DNA of 17,327 nucleotides from an uncultured Novosphingobium sp. (GTDB taxonomy: Bacteria; Pseudomonadota; Alphaproteobacteria; Sphingomonadales; Sphingomonadaceae), in the NCBI GenBank assembly GCA_937996535.1, contig CALKVF010000012.1, forward strand, positions 1-17,327, read 5' to 3'. The notes under the pieces are model-generated. The model saw only the letters and a list, made by a program, of their open reading frames with translations, was not told the DNA's origin and made no database searches. The position numbers were made by a program, and so were the translations under genes. Below are positions 7,222 to 15,790 of the stretch, piece after piece. How positions within the stretch are numbered: position 1 is the first letter of the stretch; each line of letters begins with the position of its first letter.

Positions 7222-7246
7222 CCTCCAAAGCTGAATCTTCGCCGGC

Positions 7247-7264
7247 CCAAGCAAGCTTGTCTGG
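7247..7264. repeat. Dyad-symmetric element upstream of trpG
   Basis: CCA, two bases, CAAGCTTG, two bases, TGG forms an 18-bp interrupted dyad in the 76-bp gap before trpG. A second perfect palindrome, CGACATGTCG, follows at 7272-7281. They could be operator sites or leftovers of a weak hairpin; no regulator can be named from sequence. Confidence 0.4.
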
Positions 7265-7297
7265 CATATTGCGACATGTCGTCCTATGTGGGCGGCC

Positions 7298-7882
7298 ATG
7301 ATCCTGGTCATCGACAATTACGACAGTTTCACCTGGAACCTCGTCCATTACCTGATGGAACTGGGCGCCAAGGTTGAAGTGGTGCGCAACGATGCGATCA
7401 CGGCCGAGCAGGCCGTGGCATCGGGGGCAAAGGGCTTCCTGATCTCGCCGGGGCCATGCACCCCGAACGAAGCGGGCATCAGCCTTGATCTGGTCGGCGC
7501 CTGCGCCAATGCCGGGCTTCCGCTGCTCGGCGTCTGCCTCGGCCATCAGTCGATCGGTCAGTATTTCGGCGGCGCGGTGGTGCGCGGCGGGCTGATGCAC
7601 GGCAAGACTTCGCCGGTTACCCACGATGGCACCGGGCTGTTCGCCGGGCTCCCCTCGCCGTTTACCGCCACGCGCTACCACTCGCTGATCGTTGATGACG
7701 TGCCCGAAGGGCTGGTGGTCAACTGCACGTCGGATGATGGTCACGTCATGGGCTTCCGCCACAAGGATCTGCCGATCCACGGGGTGCAGTTCCATCCCGA
7801 AAGCATCGCCACCGAACACGGCCACGAGATGCTGGCCAATTTCCTGCGGATCTGCGGACTGCCGGTGCGCGAACTGGCATGA
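7298..7882 (+). CDS. trpG: Anthranilate synthase component II (glutamine amidotransferase)
   Basis: This class I glutamine amidotransferase supplies ammonia to TrpE. The 194-residue protein begins MILVIDNYDSFTWNLV, the standard family start. It contains the loop SPGPCTP (50-56), the nucleophile Cys80 in GVCLGHQ, and the catalytic His166 and Glu168 in GVQFHPES. The frame is open 4 codons further upstream, but the ATG at 7298 fits the family. The same subunit type (PabA) can serve folate synthesis, and many bacteria use one protein for both. The trpD-trpC neighbours argue for a main role in tryptophan synthesis. The stop overlaps the trpD start in an ATGA. No Trp-rich leader peptide was found in the 76 bp upstream. 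Confidence 0.95.
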   Translation: MILVIDNYDSFTWNLVHYLMELGAKVEVVRNDAITAEQAVASGAKGFLISPGPCTPNEAGISLDLVGACANAGLPLLGVCLGHQSIGQYFGGAVVRGGLMHGKTSPVTHDGTGLFAGLPSPFTATRYHSLIVDDVPEGLVVNCTSDDGHVMGFRHKDLPIHGVQFHPESIATEHGHEMLANFLRICGLPVRELA

Positions 7883-8844
7883 GCCTGACGCTGATCGAGG
7901 CTGAGGCGCAGTTCGGGCGGATGCTCGACGGCGCCCTGTCGGATGAAGAGATCACCGCCACCCTGATCGACATCGCCGAGCGCGGGGAAACCGCGCAGGA
8001 GCTGGCCGGCGCCGCCAAGGCCATGCGCGCGCGCATGATCCGGGCGCCAGGGCTCGACGGCGCAATCGACGTCTGCGGCACCGGCGGTGACGGGCAGCAC
8101 AGCCTCAATGTTTCCACGGCCACCGCAATCGTGGTCGCCGCCTGCGAAGTGCCGGTCGCCAAGCACGGCAACCGTGCGGCTTCCAGCCTTGCGGGAACGG
8201 CCGATACGCTGGAAGCGCTCGGCCTCAACCTCGCCAATGCCGGGGAGCGCGCCGAGGCGACTCTCGCTGAAATCGGCATCGCCTTCTTCTTTGCTCAGCG
8301 CCACCACCCTGCGCTGGCCCGGATCGCCCCGATCCGCAAGGCGCTGGGGCGGCGCACGATCTTCAACCTGCTCGGCCCGCTCGCCAATCCCGCCGGGGTT
8401 CGCCGCCAGCTGGTGGGCGTTGCCCATCCCTCGCTGATCGCGCTCTACCGCGATGCGATGCAGTTGCTCGATACCGAAGCCGCGCTGATCGTCTCGGGCG
8501 CCGAAGGGCTCGACGAACTGTCGATCGCGGGCACCAGCTACATGGCGAGCATCGGCCTGCCCCTGCTGCCCGCCGAACTGCGCCCCGAAGACGCCGGCCT
8601 GCCCTCGCACCCGCTTGAGGACTTGCGCGGCGGCGATGCGGCGTTCAACGCGGCGGCGCTCGCGCGGCTGCTCGATGGCGAGGCTGGGGCCTACCGTGAT
8701 GCGGTGCTGCTCAATTCAGCTGCCGCGCTGGTGGTTGCGGGCGTGGCCGAAGACTGGTTCGAAGGAGTCGAGGAAGCCGCCGAAGCGATCGACAAGGGGC
8801 TGGCCAAGGCGCTCCTCGGCTGCTGGATCGAGATGGTGAAATGA
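7879..8844 (+). CDS. trpD: Anthranilate phosphoribosyltransferase
   Basis: TrpD joins anthranilate to phosphoribosyl pyrophosphate, the second step of the tryptophan branch. The 321-residue protein is slightly shorter than many homologues (about 330-345) but has the key motifs: the PRPP-binding CGTGGDG (66-72), NVSTATA (77-83), KHGNRA (95-100), the anthranilate-site segment NLLGPLANPA (163-172), and the metal-binding Asp-Glu in GLDELS (210-215). An N-terminal helical domain precedes the phosphorylase-type catalytic domain. The start overlaps the trpG stop by 4 bp (ATGA) and the end overlaps the trpC start in the same way, a standard sign of translational coupling. Confidence 0.96.
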   Translation: MSLTLIEAEAQFGRMLDGALSDEEITATLIDIAERGETAQELAGAAKAMRARMIRAPGLDGAIDVCGTGGDGQHSLNVSTATAIVVAACEVPVAKHGNRAASSLAGTADTLEALGLNLANAGERAEATLAEIGIAFFFAQRHHPALARIAPIRKALGRRTIFNLLGPLANPAGVRRQLVGVAHPSLIALYRDAMQLLDTEAALIVSGAEGLDELSIAGTSYMASIGLPLLPAELRPEDAGLPSHPLEDLRGGDAAFNAAALARLLDGEAGAYRDAVLLNSAAALVVAGVAEDWFEGVEEAAEAIDKGLAKALLGCWIEMVK

Positions 8845-9621
8845 CCGACAAGCTGACTGAAATCTGTGACGCCAAACGCGGCGAAGTTCAGGCCCGCAAG
8901 GCGCTTGCCAGCCTGGTCGAACTGGATGCCCGCGCTGCCGCACAAACCGTGCCCCGCGGGTTTGAAGCGGCCCTGCGCCGCCGCGCCGCCAGCGGCTTTG
9001 CCCTGATCGCTGAAATCAAGAAGGCCAGCCCGTCCAAGGGCCTGATCCGCCCTGATTTCGATCCCCCGGCCCATGCCCGCGCTTATGAAGCGGGCGGCGC
9101 GGCGTGCCTGTCGATCCTCACCGATGCGCCCTATTTCCAGGGGCATGAGGACTATCTGGTTGCCGCCCGCGCGGCCTGCACCCTGCCGGTTCTGCGCAAG
9201 GACTTCATGGTCGATCCGTGGCAGGTCGCAGAAGCGCGTTCGATCGGGGCCGATGCGATCCTGATCATCGTTGCCGCGTTGGATGATGCGCAGATGGTCG
9301 AGATCGAAGCCGCCGCGCTGGAGCGCGGGATGGACGTGCTGGTCGAAGTCCACAACGAAGCCGAAATGGAACGGGCCGCACGGCTCAAGAGCCGGCTGAT
9401 CGGGGTCAACAACCGCGATCTCAAGCGCTTTGTGACCGACATCGCCACGACCGAGCGGCTCGCCCCCCTTGCCCCCGAAGGCACGCTGCTGGTCAGCGAA
9501 AGCGGGATCAACAGCCATGCCGATCTGGTGCGCCTGTCGGGCTGCGGTGCGCGCACCTTCCTGGTTGGCGAAAGCCTGATGCGCCAGGCCGATGTCGAAG
9601 CCGCAACCCGGGCGCTGCTCC

Positions 9622-9629
<8 letters not shown>
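8841..9629 (+). CDS. trpC: Indole-3-glycerol phosphate synthase
   Basis: This TIM-barrel enzyme closes the ring of 1-(2-carboxyphenylamino)-1-deoxyribulose 5-phosphate to give indole-3-glycerol phosphate. The 262-residue product is the single-domain form, not the TrpC-TrpF fusion of enteric bacteria. Recognisable sites are E58 and K60 in AEIKKASPSKG, K120 in VLRKDF, E169 in LVEVHN, N190 in GVNNRDL, and the E220/S221 pair in VSESGI. A phosphate-binding end, FLVGESLMR (240-248), closes the barrel. The start overlaps the trpD stop (ATGA). trpF is not adjacent, so phosphoribosylanthranilate isomerase must be encoded elsewhere, probably with trpB and trpA. Confidence 0.97.
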
Positions 9630-10094
<465 letters not shown>

Positions 10095-10095
<1 letters not shown>

Positions 10096-11297
10096 TGGCG
10101 CCGCCGCTTCCGCTCGAGGAAGCCCAAGCGCGGCTGCTCGCGCTCGCCAGCCCGCTGCCGATCGAGCGGGTTCCGGTCGGTGAGGCTCTTGGGCGCTATC
10201 TCGCCGAACCCTTGATCGCCCGCCGCACCCAGCCCGCTGCCAATCTGTCGGCGATGGACGGCTATGCGGCGCGCGGTGCCGACCTTCCCGGACCATGGCA
10301 CGTGATCGGCGAAAGCGCGGCCGGGCATCCCTTTGCCGGAACGGTTGGCGCAGGCGAGGCTGTGCGAATTTCAACCGGCGCGCATCTTCCCGCCGGGGCC
10401 GACATGGTGCTGCTGCAGGAAGATGCCCAGCGCGATGGTGACCAGTTGGCCCTCACCGGCACGCCCCCTGCCCCTCCGCACAAACATATCCGGCGCTGCG
10501 GCGGCGATTTCGCCGATGGCGCGCTGCTCCTGGCATCAGGCACCGCGCTCGGCCCGGCACAGCTCGCCCTGATAATCGGCGCAGGTCACAGCCATGTTGC
10601 CGTGCGCCGCCGCCCGCGCGTGGTCGTAATCGATAGCGGCGATGAACTTGCCGCCGATCCGGCGCTGTGCCCGCCGCACCAGATCCCCGCAAGCAACGGC
10701 GTCATGCTCGCCGCGCTGTGTGCCGCGCTGCCCTGCGATGTCGCGCGGATCGGGCCGGTAGCCGACACGCTCGATGCACTCGCCGCGGCCTTTGCCAGGG
10801 CGGCAGCGGCAGATGTGATCGTCACCAGCGGCGGGGTTTCGGTTGGCGATCATGATCTCATCCGGCCGGCGCTGGCCGAATGGGGCGCCAGCCTTGATTT
10901 CTGGAAGGTCGCGATCAAGCCCGGCAAGCCGCTGCTGATCGCACGGCGCGGCGCCCAGCTCGTGGTAGGGCTGCCCGGCAATCCGGTGTCGAGCCATGTC
11001 ACGGCCTATCTGTTCCTGCTCCCGCTGCTGCGTCATCTGCTGGGGGCAACCGGCGCACTGCCCCGGTCTATCCCCGCCCGCCTTGCCGAGCCGCTTGGGC
11101 TCAGCGGAGCGCGGCGCGAATTCCTCCGCGCACGCTGGGATGGCGCCAATGTCACCGCCAGGCTCAACCAGGATAGCGGCGCGCTGGCAACGCTCGCAGC
11201 CAGCAATGCGCTGATCGATCGCCCGGCCCATGCCCCCGCGATAGAGGCCGGATCGACGGTTCCGGTCTATCTGCTCGATCACGGCGGAATGGCTTGA
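10095..11297 (+). CDS. moeA: Molybdopterin molybdenumtransferase MoeA
   Basis: MoeA inserts molybdate into adenylylated molybdopterin, the last step of basic molybdenum cofactor synthesis. The 400-residue product has family-typical length, with the signature SAMDGYA (52-58), a beta-rich domain II, and the MogA-like domain at about 175-315. That domain carries TSGGVSVGDHD (244-254), KPGKP (275-279) and GLPGNPVSS (292-300). The C-terminal domain IV ends in SGALATLAASNALI. The ATG at 10095 overlaps the moaC stop (TGATG), so translation is probably coupled. An upstream ATG at 10077 would add six residues inside moaC and is less likely. The last codons contain the -35 box of the lexA promoter. Confidence 0.95.
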
Positions 11298-11322
11298 CTC
11301 GATTCACTATGTTGCTTAATTG
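11294..11322 (+). promoter_or_regulatory. Probable lexA promoter
   Basis: TTGACT (11294-11299) is followed after 17 bases by TAATTG (11317-11322). Both are close to sigma-70 boxes at ideal spacing. The -35 overlaps the moeA stop codon, and the -10 touches the first base of the first SOS box, so LexA bound there would block RNA polymerase. Confidence 0.65.
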
Positions 11323-11336
11323 TTCCGCATTCGTTC
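11322..11336 (+). promoter_or_regulatory. SOS box 1 (LexA operator)
   Basis: GTTC, seven bases, GTTC: an exact match to the alphaproteobacterial LexA-binding direct repeat GTTC-N7-GTTC. It lies immediately downstream of the -10 box of the lexA promoter, fitting autorepression. Confidence 0.82.
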
Positions 11337-11339
11337 ACT

Positions 11340-11354
11340 GAACGGCGCTGGAAC
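11340..11354 (-). promoter_or_regulatory. SOS box 2 (LexA operator, opposite orientation)
   Basis: GAAC, seven bases, GAAC on the plus strand, which is GTTC-N7-GTTC on the minus strand. It is a mirror image of box 1, three bases away. Together they make a 33-bp element (11322-11354) whose half-sites are symmetric about base 11338. Confidence 0.75.
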
Positions 11355-11382
11355 ATTCTCGTTTCCGGCGCATCGTTCCCAC

Positions 11383-11387
11383 GGAGG
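11383..11387 (+). promoter_or_regulatory. lexA ribosome binding site
   Basis: GGAGG, 8 bases ahead of the lexA ATG at 11396. It is one of the strongest Shine-Dalgarno sequences in the window and fixes the lexA start. Confidence 0.8.
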
Positions 11388-11395
11388 CCGCGCCC

Positions 11396-12088
11396 ATGCT
11401 GACCCGCAAGCAGCACGAATTGATCCGCTTCATCCAGACCCGGCTCGAAGAATCGGGCGTGTCACCCTCGTTTGAGGAAATGAAGGAAGCGCTCGATCTC
11501 AAGTCGAAGTCGGGCGTGCACCGGCTGATCTCGGCGCTGGAAGAACGCGGCTTCATCCGCCGCCTGCCCAATCGCGCCCGCGCGCTTGAAGTGCTGCGTC
11601 AGCCCGACGATGTCGGGGGCAAGGCCCCGGTCCGCGCGGCGAACAGCAATACGGCGGCTGCCGTCGTGATCCGCCCGCCCGAGGCCAAGCCCGCCCCGGC
11701 GAATGACGTGATCGAAATTCCGCTCCACGGACGGATCGCCGCCGGTGTTCCGATCGAAGCGATGGAAACCTCGGCGATGCTGCCGGTGCCCGCCGCGCTG
11801 CTTGGCGCGGGGGAGCATTACGCACTCGAAGTGTCGGGCGATTCGATGGTCGAAGCCGGGATTTTCGATGGCGACTACGCGCTGATCCGCCGCACCGATG
11901 CGGCGCGCGATGGTGAAATCGTGGTCGCGCTGGTGCGTGGTGAGGAAGCTACGCTCAAGTATCTGCGCCGCGAAAACGGCAAGGTCCGGCTTGATCCCGC
12001 CAATGCGGCCTACGAACCGCAGATCTACAACCCGGGCGAAGTGATCGTTCAGGGCAAGCTGGCCGGGCTGCTGCGCCGCTACCACTAA
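11396..12088 (+). CDS. lexA: SOS-response transcriptional repressor LexA
   Basis: LexA represses DNA-damage genes and cuts itself when RecA filaments form. The 230-residue protein has the N-terminal winged-helix DNA-binding domain (1-65, MLTRKQHELIRFIQTRLEESGVSPS type start). A linker of about 35 residues rich in Ala and Pro follows, then the S24-family peptidase domain. The cleavage bond is A116-G117 in GRIAAGVP. The catalytic pair is Ser150 in SGDSM and Lys188 in EEATLKYL. Its own promoter carries two GTTC-N7-GTTC boxes, so it is almost certainly autoregulated, separate from the upstream trp/moa run. Its stop overlaps the stop of the convergent comEC by 4 bp, leaving no room for a terminator between them. 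Confidence 0.97.
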   Translation: MLTRKQHELIRFIQTRLEESGVSPSFEEMKEALDLKSKSGVHRLISALEERGFIRRLPNRARALEVLRQPDDVGGKAPVRAANSNTAAAVVIRPPEAKPAPANDVIEIPLHGRIAAGVPIEAMETSAMLPVPAALLGAGEHYALEVSGDSMVEAGIFDGDYALIRRTDAARDGEIVVALVRGEEATLKYLRRENGKVRLDPANAAYEPQIYNPGEVIVQGKLAGLLRRYH

Positions 12089-14289
12089 GGGGCAACTGGC
12101 GGCGCCTTCTGGTTCCCGCCTGGCTGCCACCAGCCATGCGCGCCCTGCACGGCGGCTACGCTATCGACCTGCCGGTGCTCAAGATCGATTGCCACCCCGC
12201 CGCTTGCCGCAGGGCTGCGGCGGTCGATCTTCAGCCAGCGCGGGCGGCACCAGTATGGCAGCCCGCGATCGGCAATCACGATATCGGCAGAACGGCAAGC
12301 GGCGCTCAGCGCCGGGCGGGCTATCAGGTCGTGCCCGCGCGTGATCAGCAAGCGCCAGTCATGCCCACCGCGCGCCACCGGCAGAATGCACAGATCGGCA
12401 TTGCAGCGCGCGCCGCGCCATTCCTCGACCATGCGCAGGCTGCCGTTCATGCCGGTCAGCTCAGTGAGGTTGTCGCGCACATAGTCGCTGCGGCTTTCGC
12501 GCAGCAGGTACAGATCGCCGCTCTCACCGACGATGCCGACATGGCGGCCATCGCCTGACACCAGCACGTCGGGCGGATGGGCCAGCGCGAGCAGCAACGT
12601 GCCGAGGCTTGCCGGAACCAGGCCGCACAGCCTCACTGTCCCGCTCCACAGCGCCAGCCACAGCCCGCCCCCAAGGAACAACGCAAAAGCGCCGCGCCCC
12701 ATCGCTGGCAGCATGGTGACCGCGCCGGGCATCGCGGCGGTCCAGTGCGCCAGCGCCAGCAGCGCCTCGAGCGACTTGCCCGCCAGCCACCAAAACGGAG
12801 CCCCAGCCCCAACCATATCGGCCAGCAGCGCGAGCGCAATCAGCGGCATCGAGGCCAGCGTGGTCAGCGGGATCGCCAGCACATTGGCAAAAGCACCGTA
12901 GATCCCGGCGCGGTGGAAATGAAACAGCCCGATCGGCATCAGCGCGAGTTCGATCACGATCCCGGTCAGCAGCAGCGAGCCAAGATGGCGCAAGGCGCCC
13001 GCCCACCACGGCTCTTCGCGCGGGGCGAACCACGCCCGCGCCGGCGCGGCGCCATGCAGCGCGACAATCGCGATCACTGCGCCAAAACTCATCTGGAAGC
13101 TCGGCCCGATCAGCGCCTCGGGCCAGAACACCAGCACCAGCGCAGCCGCGACCGCAACCATCCGCAGCGACAATGGCTCGCGCCCGAGCACCAGTGCCAG
13201 CAAGACCAGCACCGCGCCGATACAGCTGCGGATCGTCGGCACTTCGGCGCCGGTCAGCACGGTGTAACCAATCCCCGCCAGCGCGCCCGATGCCGCCGCC
13301 AGGATCGGCAGGCGCAGCCGCAGCGCCAGCCACGGGAACAGCGCGAGCAGACGCAGGGTCAGGACATAGGCCGCCGCGATCACTGCGCTGACGTGCAGCC
13401 CGCTGATCGACAGCAGGTGGGTAAGCCCGGCATCGCGCATGGCCTCTTCATCGGCAGGAGCGATGGCGCCGCGATCCCCGCTGGCAAAGGCCGCCGCGAT
13501 CGCACCGGGCGTACCGTCAAGATTGGCGCGGACATGGGCCGAAAGGCTACGCTGCAAGGGTGCGATCATGCCCCCGCCCTGCCCCGGGGCCAGAATGGTG
13601 AGCGGTTCAAGCGCGGTGCCAGTGGCAGCCAGCCCGGAGAACCAGGCGGCGCGGGCAAAGTCATAGACACCCGGCAGCATCGGCGGAGCTGGCGGCACGA
13701 GCCGGGCGCGCACCCGCACCATCGCGCCTTCGCTGGCACTGGGGCTATCACCCCCGCGCGGAACGTTGAGCCGCACGCGGATTGCCCGCGCCGTGCCGGG
13801 TTCGCGCATGGCCAGCAGCAGGCGCACGCGGTCTTCAGCGGGCCGCTCCTCGCGTGCCAGCACCCGGCCCTCGATCGTGGTCACCAGTAGGCGGGCGATG
13901 GGCGGCGTGCCGATCAGTGCCGACTTGCCCCAGGCCAGACCGCACCCGGCGGCGATCATCAGCGGCATCACGGCCAGCGATCGGCCAAGGTGCGGGTAAT
14001 GGGCATTCAACCGGCCGGCCAAGGCTGCGATCAGGCTGAGCGCGATTCCCCCGGCGATCACCGCACCCCATGCCGCCGGCGTCGGCAAAACGAACCACGC
14101 CGCAATCCCGATCGCCAGCCCCACCACCAGCCACGGGGCGCGATCAAAGGCGGCGGCGCCAAGGAAATGCTCGACACGGCGAAGTCCGCTTGCCAAGTGA
14201 ATGCGGTTGCGCCAATGGCCATGTTGCAGTGCAGCGCCTTGCGGCGCAGCGGCGGTTGTCGGCAGGTCTGGCGACGCGTTGCTGGCCAT
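12085..14289 (-). CDS. comEC: ComEC/Rec2-family DNA uptake channel protein
   Basis: ComEC carries single-stranded DNA across the inner membrane in natural transformation. The 734-residue product has N-terminal membrane helices (about 50-68 and 72-92), then a DUF4131-type soluble region (about 105-235). The Competence domain (about 260-520) has many helices and the conserved HLLSISGLHVSA (291-302), GAEVPTIRS (347-355) and SFQMSFGA (397-404). The C-terminal part (about 565-734) sits where the metallo-beta-lactamase-like domain lies in Bacillus-type ComEC, but I see no HxHxDH metal motif, so it is diverged or inactive. The ATG at 14289 has no clear Shine-Dalgarno and lies 28 bp from the divergent gltX start. 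No other competence gene is nearby, so working transformation is not shown. Confidence 0.9.
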   Translation of the reverse strand: MASNASPDLPTTAAAPQGAALQHGHWRNRIHLASGLRRVEHFLGAAAFDRAPWLVVGLAIGIAAWFVLPTPAAWGAVIAGGIALSLIAALAGRLNAHYPHLGRSLAVMPLMIAAGCGLAWGKSALIGTPPIARLLVTTIEGRVLAREERPAEDRVRLLLAMREPGTARAIRVRLNVPRGGDSPSASEGAMVRVRARLVPPAPPMLPGVYDFARAAWFSGLAATGTALEPLTILAPGQGGGMIAPLQRSLSAHVRANLDGTPGAIAAAFASGDRGAIAPADEEAMRDAGLTHLLSISGLHVSAVIAAAYVLTLRLLALFPWLALRLRLPILAAASGALAGIGYTVLTGAEVPTIRSCIGAVLVLLALVLGREPLSLRMVAVAAALVLVFWPEALIGPSFQMSFGAVIAIVALHGAAPARAWFAPREEPWWAGALRHLGSLLLTGIVIELALMPIGLFHFHRAGIYGAFANVLAIPLTTLASMPLIALALLADMVGAGAPFWWLAGKSLEALLALAHWTAAMPGAVTMLPAMGRGAFALFLGGGLWLALWSGTVRLCGLVPASLGTLLLALAHPPDVLVSGDGRHVGIVGESGDLYLLRESRSDYVRDNLTELTGMNGSLRMVEEWRGARCNADLCILPVARGGHDWRLLITRGHDLIARPALSAACRSADIVIADRGLPYWCRPRWLKIDRRSPAASGGVAIDLEHRQVDSVAAVQGAHGWWQPGGNQKAPPVAP

Positions 14290-14303
14290 GGCGCTACAGG
14301 ACA

Positions 14304-14309
14304 GGAAGG
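14304..14309 (+). promoter_or_regulatory. gltX ribosome binding site
   Basis: GGAAGG, 8 bases ahead of the ATG at 14318. It supports this start over the upstream in-frame ATG codons inside the comEC start region. Confidence 0.7.
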
Positions 14310-14317
14310 TACGATTG

Positions 14318-15778
14318 ATGGCAAGCGATAGCGTAAACGAAGCGGCGACAACCGGTCGCGGCGTCGTAACGCGGTTCGCGCCGTCACCGACCGGCTATCT
14401 CCATATCGGCGGTGCGCGCACCGCGCTGTTCAACTGGCTGTTTGCGCGCCACCACGGCGGCAAATACCTGCTGCGGGTCGAGGACACCGACCGCGCCCGT
14501 TCGACCGAGCCGGCGATCGCCGCGATCTTTGACGGGCTCGAATGGCTGGGCCTGATGGGTGACGAGCCCGCGACCTTCCAGTTCGCGCGTTCCGATCGCC
14601 ATGCGCAGGTCGCGCACAAGCTGCTCGATGGTGGCTACGCCTATCGCTGCTACCTCACCCAGGAAGAGCTGGCCGCACGCCGCGAGGCAGCCCAGGCCGA
14701 GCGCCGTCCGTTCCGCATCGTCAGCGAATGGCGTGATGCCGCGCCCGAAACCTGGCCGGCGGACAAGCCCTATGTGGTGCGGATCAAGGCGCCGCACGAT
14801 GGCGAAACGACCATCGCTGACGAGGTTCAGGGCCCGATCACCGTTGCCAACAGCGAGCTGGACGATTTCATCCTGCTACGCTCGGATGGCACACCGACCT
14901 ACATGCTCGCCGTGGTGGTCGACGATCACGACATGGGCGTGACCCACGTGATCCGCGGCGACGATCACATCAACAACGCCTTCCGCCAGCTGCTGATCAT
15001 TCGCGCGATGCACGAAGTCGAAGGTGGCTGGCCCGATCCGGTCTATGGCCACGTGCCGCTGATCCATGGGTCTGACGGGGCCAAGCTGTCGAAGCGCCAC
15101 GGCGCGCTGGGCGTCGATGCCTACCGCGATGACATGGGCATCCTCCCCGAAGCGCTGTTCAACTATCTGCTGCGTCTGGGCTGGGGCCACGGCGACGATG
15201 AAATCATCAGCCGCGAACAGGCAGTCGAATGGTTCGACATCGGCCATGTCGGCAAGGGCGCCTCGCGCTTTGACCTCGCCAAGCTCCTCAACCTCAATGG
15301 TCACTACCTGCGCGAGGCCGACGATGCCCGTCTCGCCGCGCTGGTAGCGCCCAAGCTGGCCGAAGGCGCCGACCTTGCCCTGCTTGAACAGGCGATGCCG
15401 GTGCTTAAAGTGCGCGCCAAGGATGTTAACGAGCTGGCCGCCAGCGCAGCCTTCCTGTTCGCCCAGCGGCCGCTGGCGATCGAGGAAAAGGCCGCCGCGC
15501 TGCTGACCGACGAGGCCCGCGCGCTGCTCGGCCAGATCAACCAGCGGCTCGAAACCGCCAGTGTCTGGGCTCTTGAGGCCCTGGAAGGCGAACTCAAGGC
15601 GATGGCCGGCGAGCTGTGCCTTGGACTTGGAAAGCTTGCGCAACCCCTTAGGGCCGCGCTAACGGGGCAGACTACCTCCCCGGGTATATTCGATGTTTTG
15701 GTTCTGCTCGGTCGGGACGAAAGCTTGGCGCGCATCGCCGCGCAGGCTTCCACTCCCACCCCCGCGCAGCAAGCTTGA
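14318..15778 (+). CDS. gltX: Glutamyl-tRNA synthetase
   Basis: This class I aminoacyl-tRNA synthetase charges tRNA-Glu, and in many alphaproteobacteria also tRNA-Gln for later amidation by GatCAB. The 486-residue protein has the HIGH-type motif in APSPTGYLHIGGART (21-35) and the KMSKS-type motif as KLSKR (256-260). Other conserved blocks are LLRVEDTDRARST (51-63) and VIRGDDHINN (211-220). The C-terminal anticodon-binding helical domain follows from about 320. Whether it discriminates between tRNA-Glu and tRNA-Gln cannot be read with confidence here; alphaproteobacteria often carry two gltX copies. The frame extends 39 codons upstream, but the ATG at 14318 with GGAAGG gives the normal N-terminus. 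It is divergent from comEC (28 bp) and 12 bp ahead of gltA. Confidence 0.96.
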   Translation: MASDSVNEAATTGRGVVTRFAPSPTGYLHIGGARTALFNWLFARHHGGKYLLRVEDTDRARSTEPAIAAIFDGLEWLGLMGDEPATFQFARSDRHAQVAHKLLDGGYAYRCYLTQEELAARREAAQAERRPFRIVSEWRDAAPETWPADKPYVVRIKAPHDGETTIADEVQGPITVANSELDDFILLRSDGTPTYMLAVVVDDHDMGVTHVIRGDDHINNAFRQLLIIRAMHEVEGGWPDPVYGHVPLIHGSDGAKLSKRHGALGVDAYRDDMGILPEALFNYLLRLGWGHGDDEIISREQAVEWFDIGHVGKGASRFDLAKLLNLNGHYLREADDARLAALVAPKLAEGADLALLEQAMPVLKVRAKDVNELAASAAFLFAQRPLAIEEKAAALLTDEARALLGQINQRLETASVWALEALEGELKAMAGELCLGLGKLAQPLRAALTGQTTSPGIFDVLVLLGRDESLARIAAQASTPTPAQQA

Positions 15779-15782
15779 GGAG
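15777..15782 (+). promoter_or_regulatory. gltA ribosome binding site
   Basis: GAGGAG overlaps the gltX stop codon and lies 8 bases ahead of the GTG at 15791. It confirms GTG as the gltA start. Confidence 0.8.
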
Positions 15783-15790
15783 TAAGACAG

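Noticed and set aside
7276..7375. A possible leader peptide starting at ATG 7276, overlapping trpG out of frame
   Set aside because: It has no tryptophan codons and no paired terminator/antiterminator stems, so it does not fit trp attenuation.
12577..13890. A 437-codon open frame on the plus strand inside comEC
   Set aside because: Its product is dominated by Gln, Arg, Pro and His in a pattern typical of the antisense of a hydrophobic membrane protein; comEC is clearly the real gene.
14234..14247. A GCGCC-TTGC-GGCGC hairpin near the comEC start
   Set aside because: It lies within coding sequence; stems of 5 bp are common by chance at this GC content, and it has no clear regulatory position.
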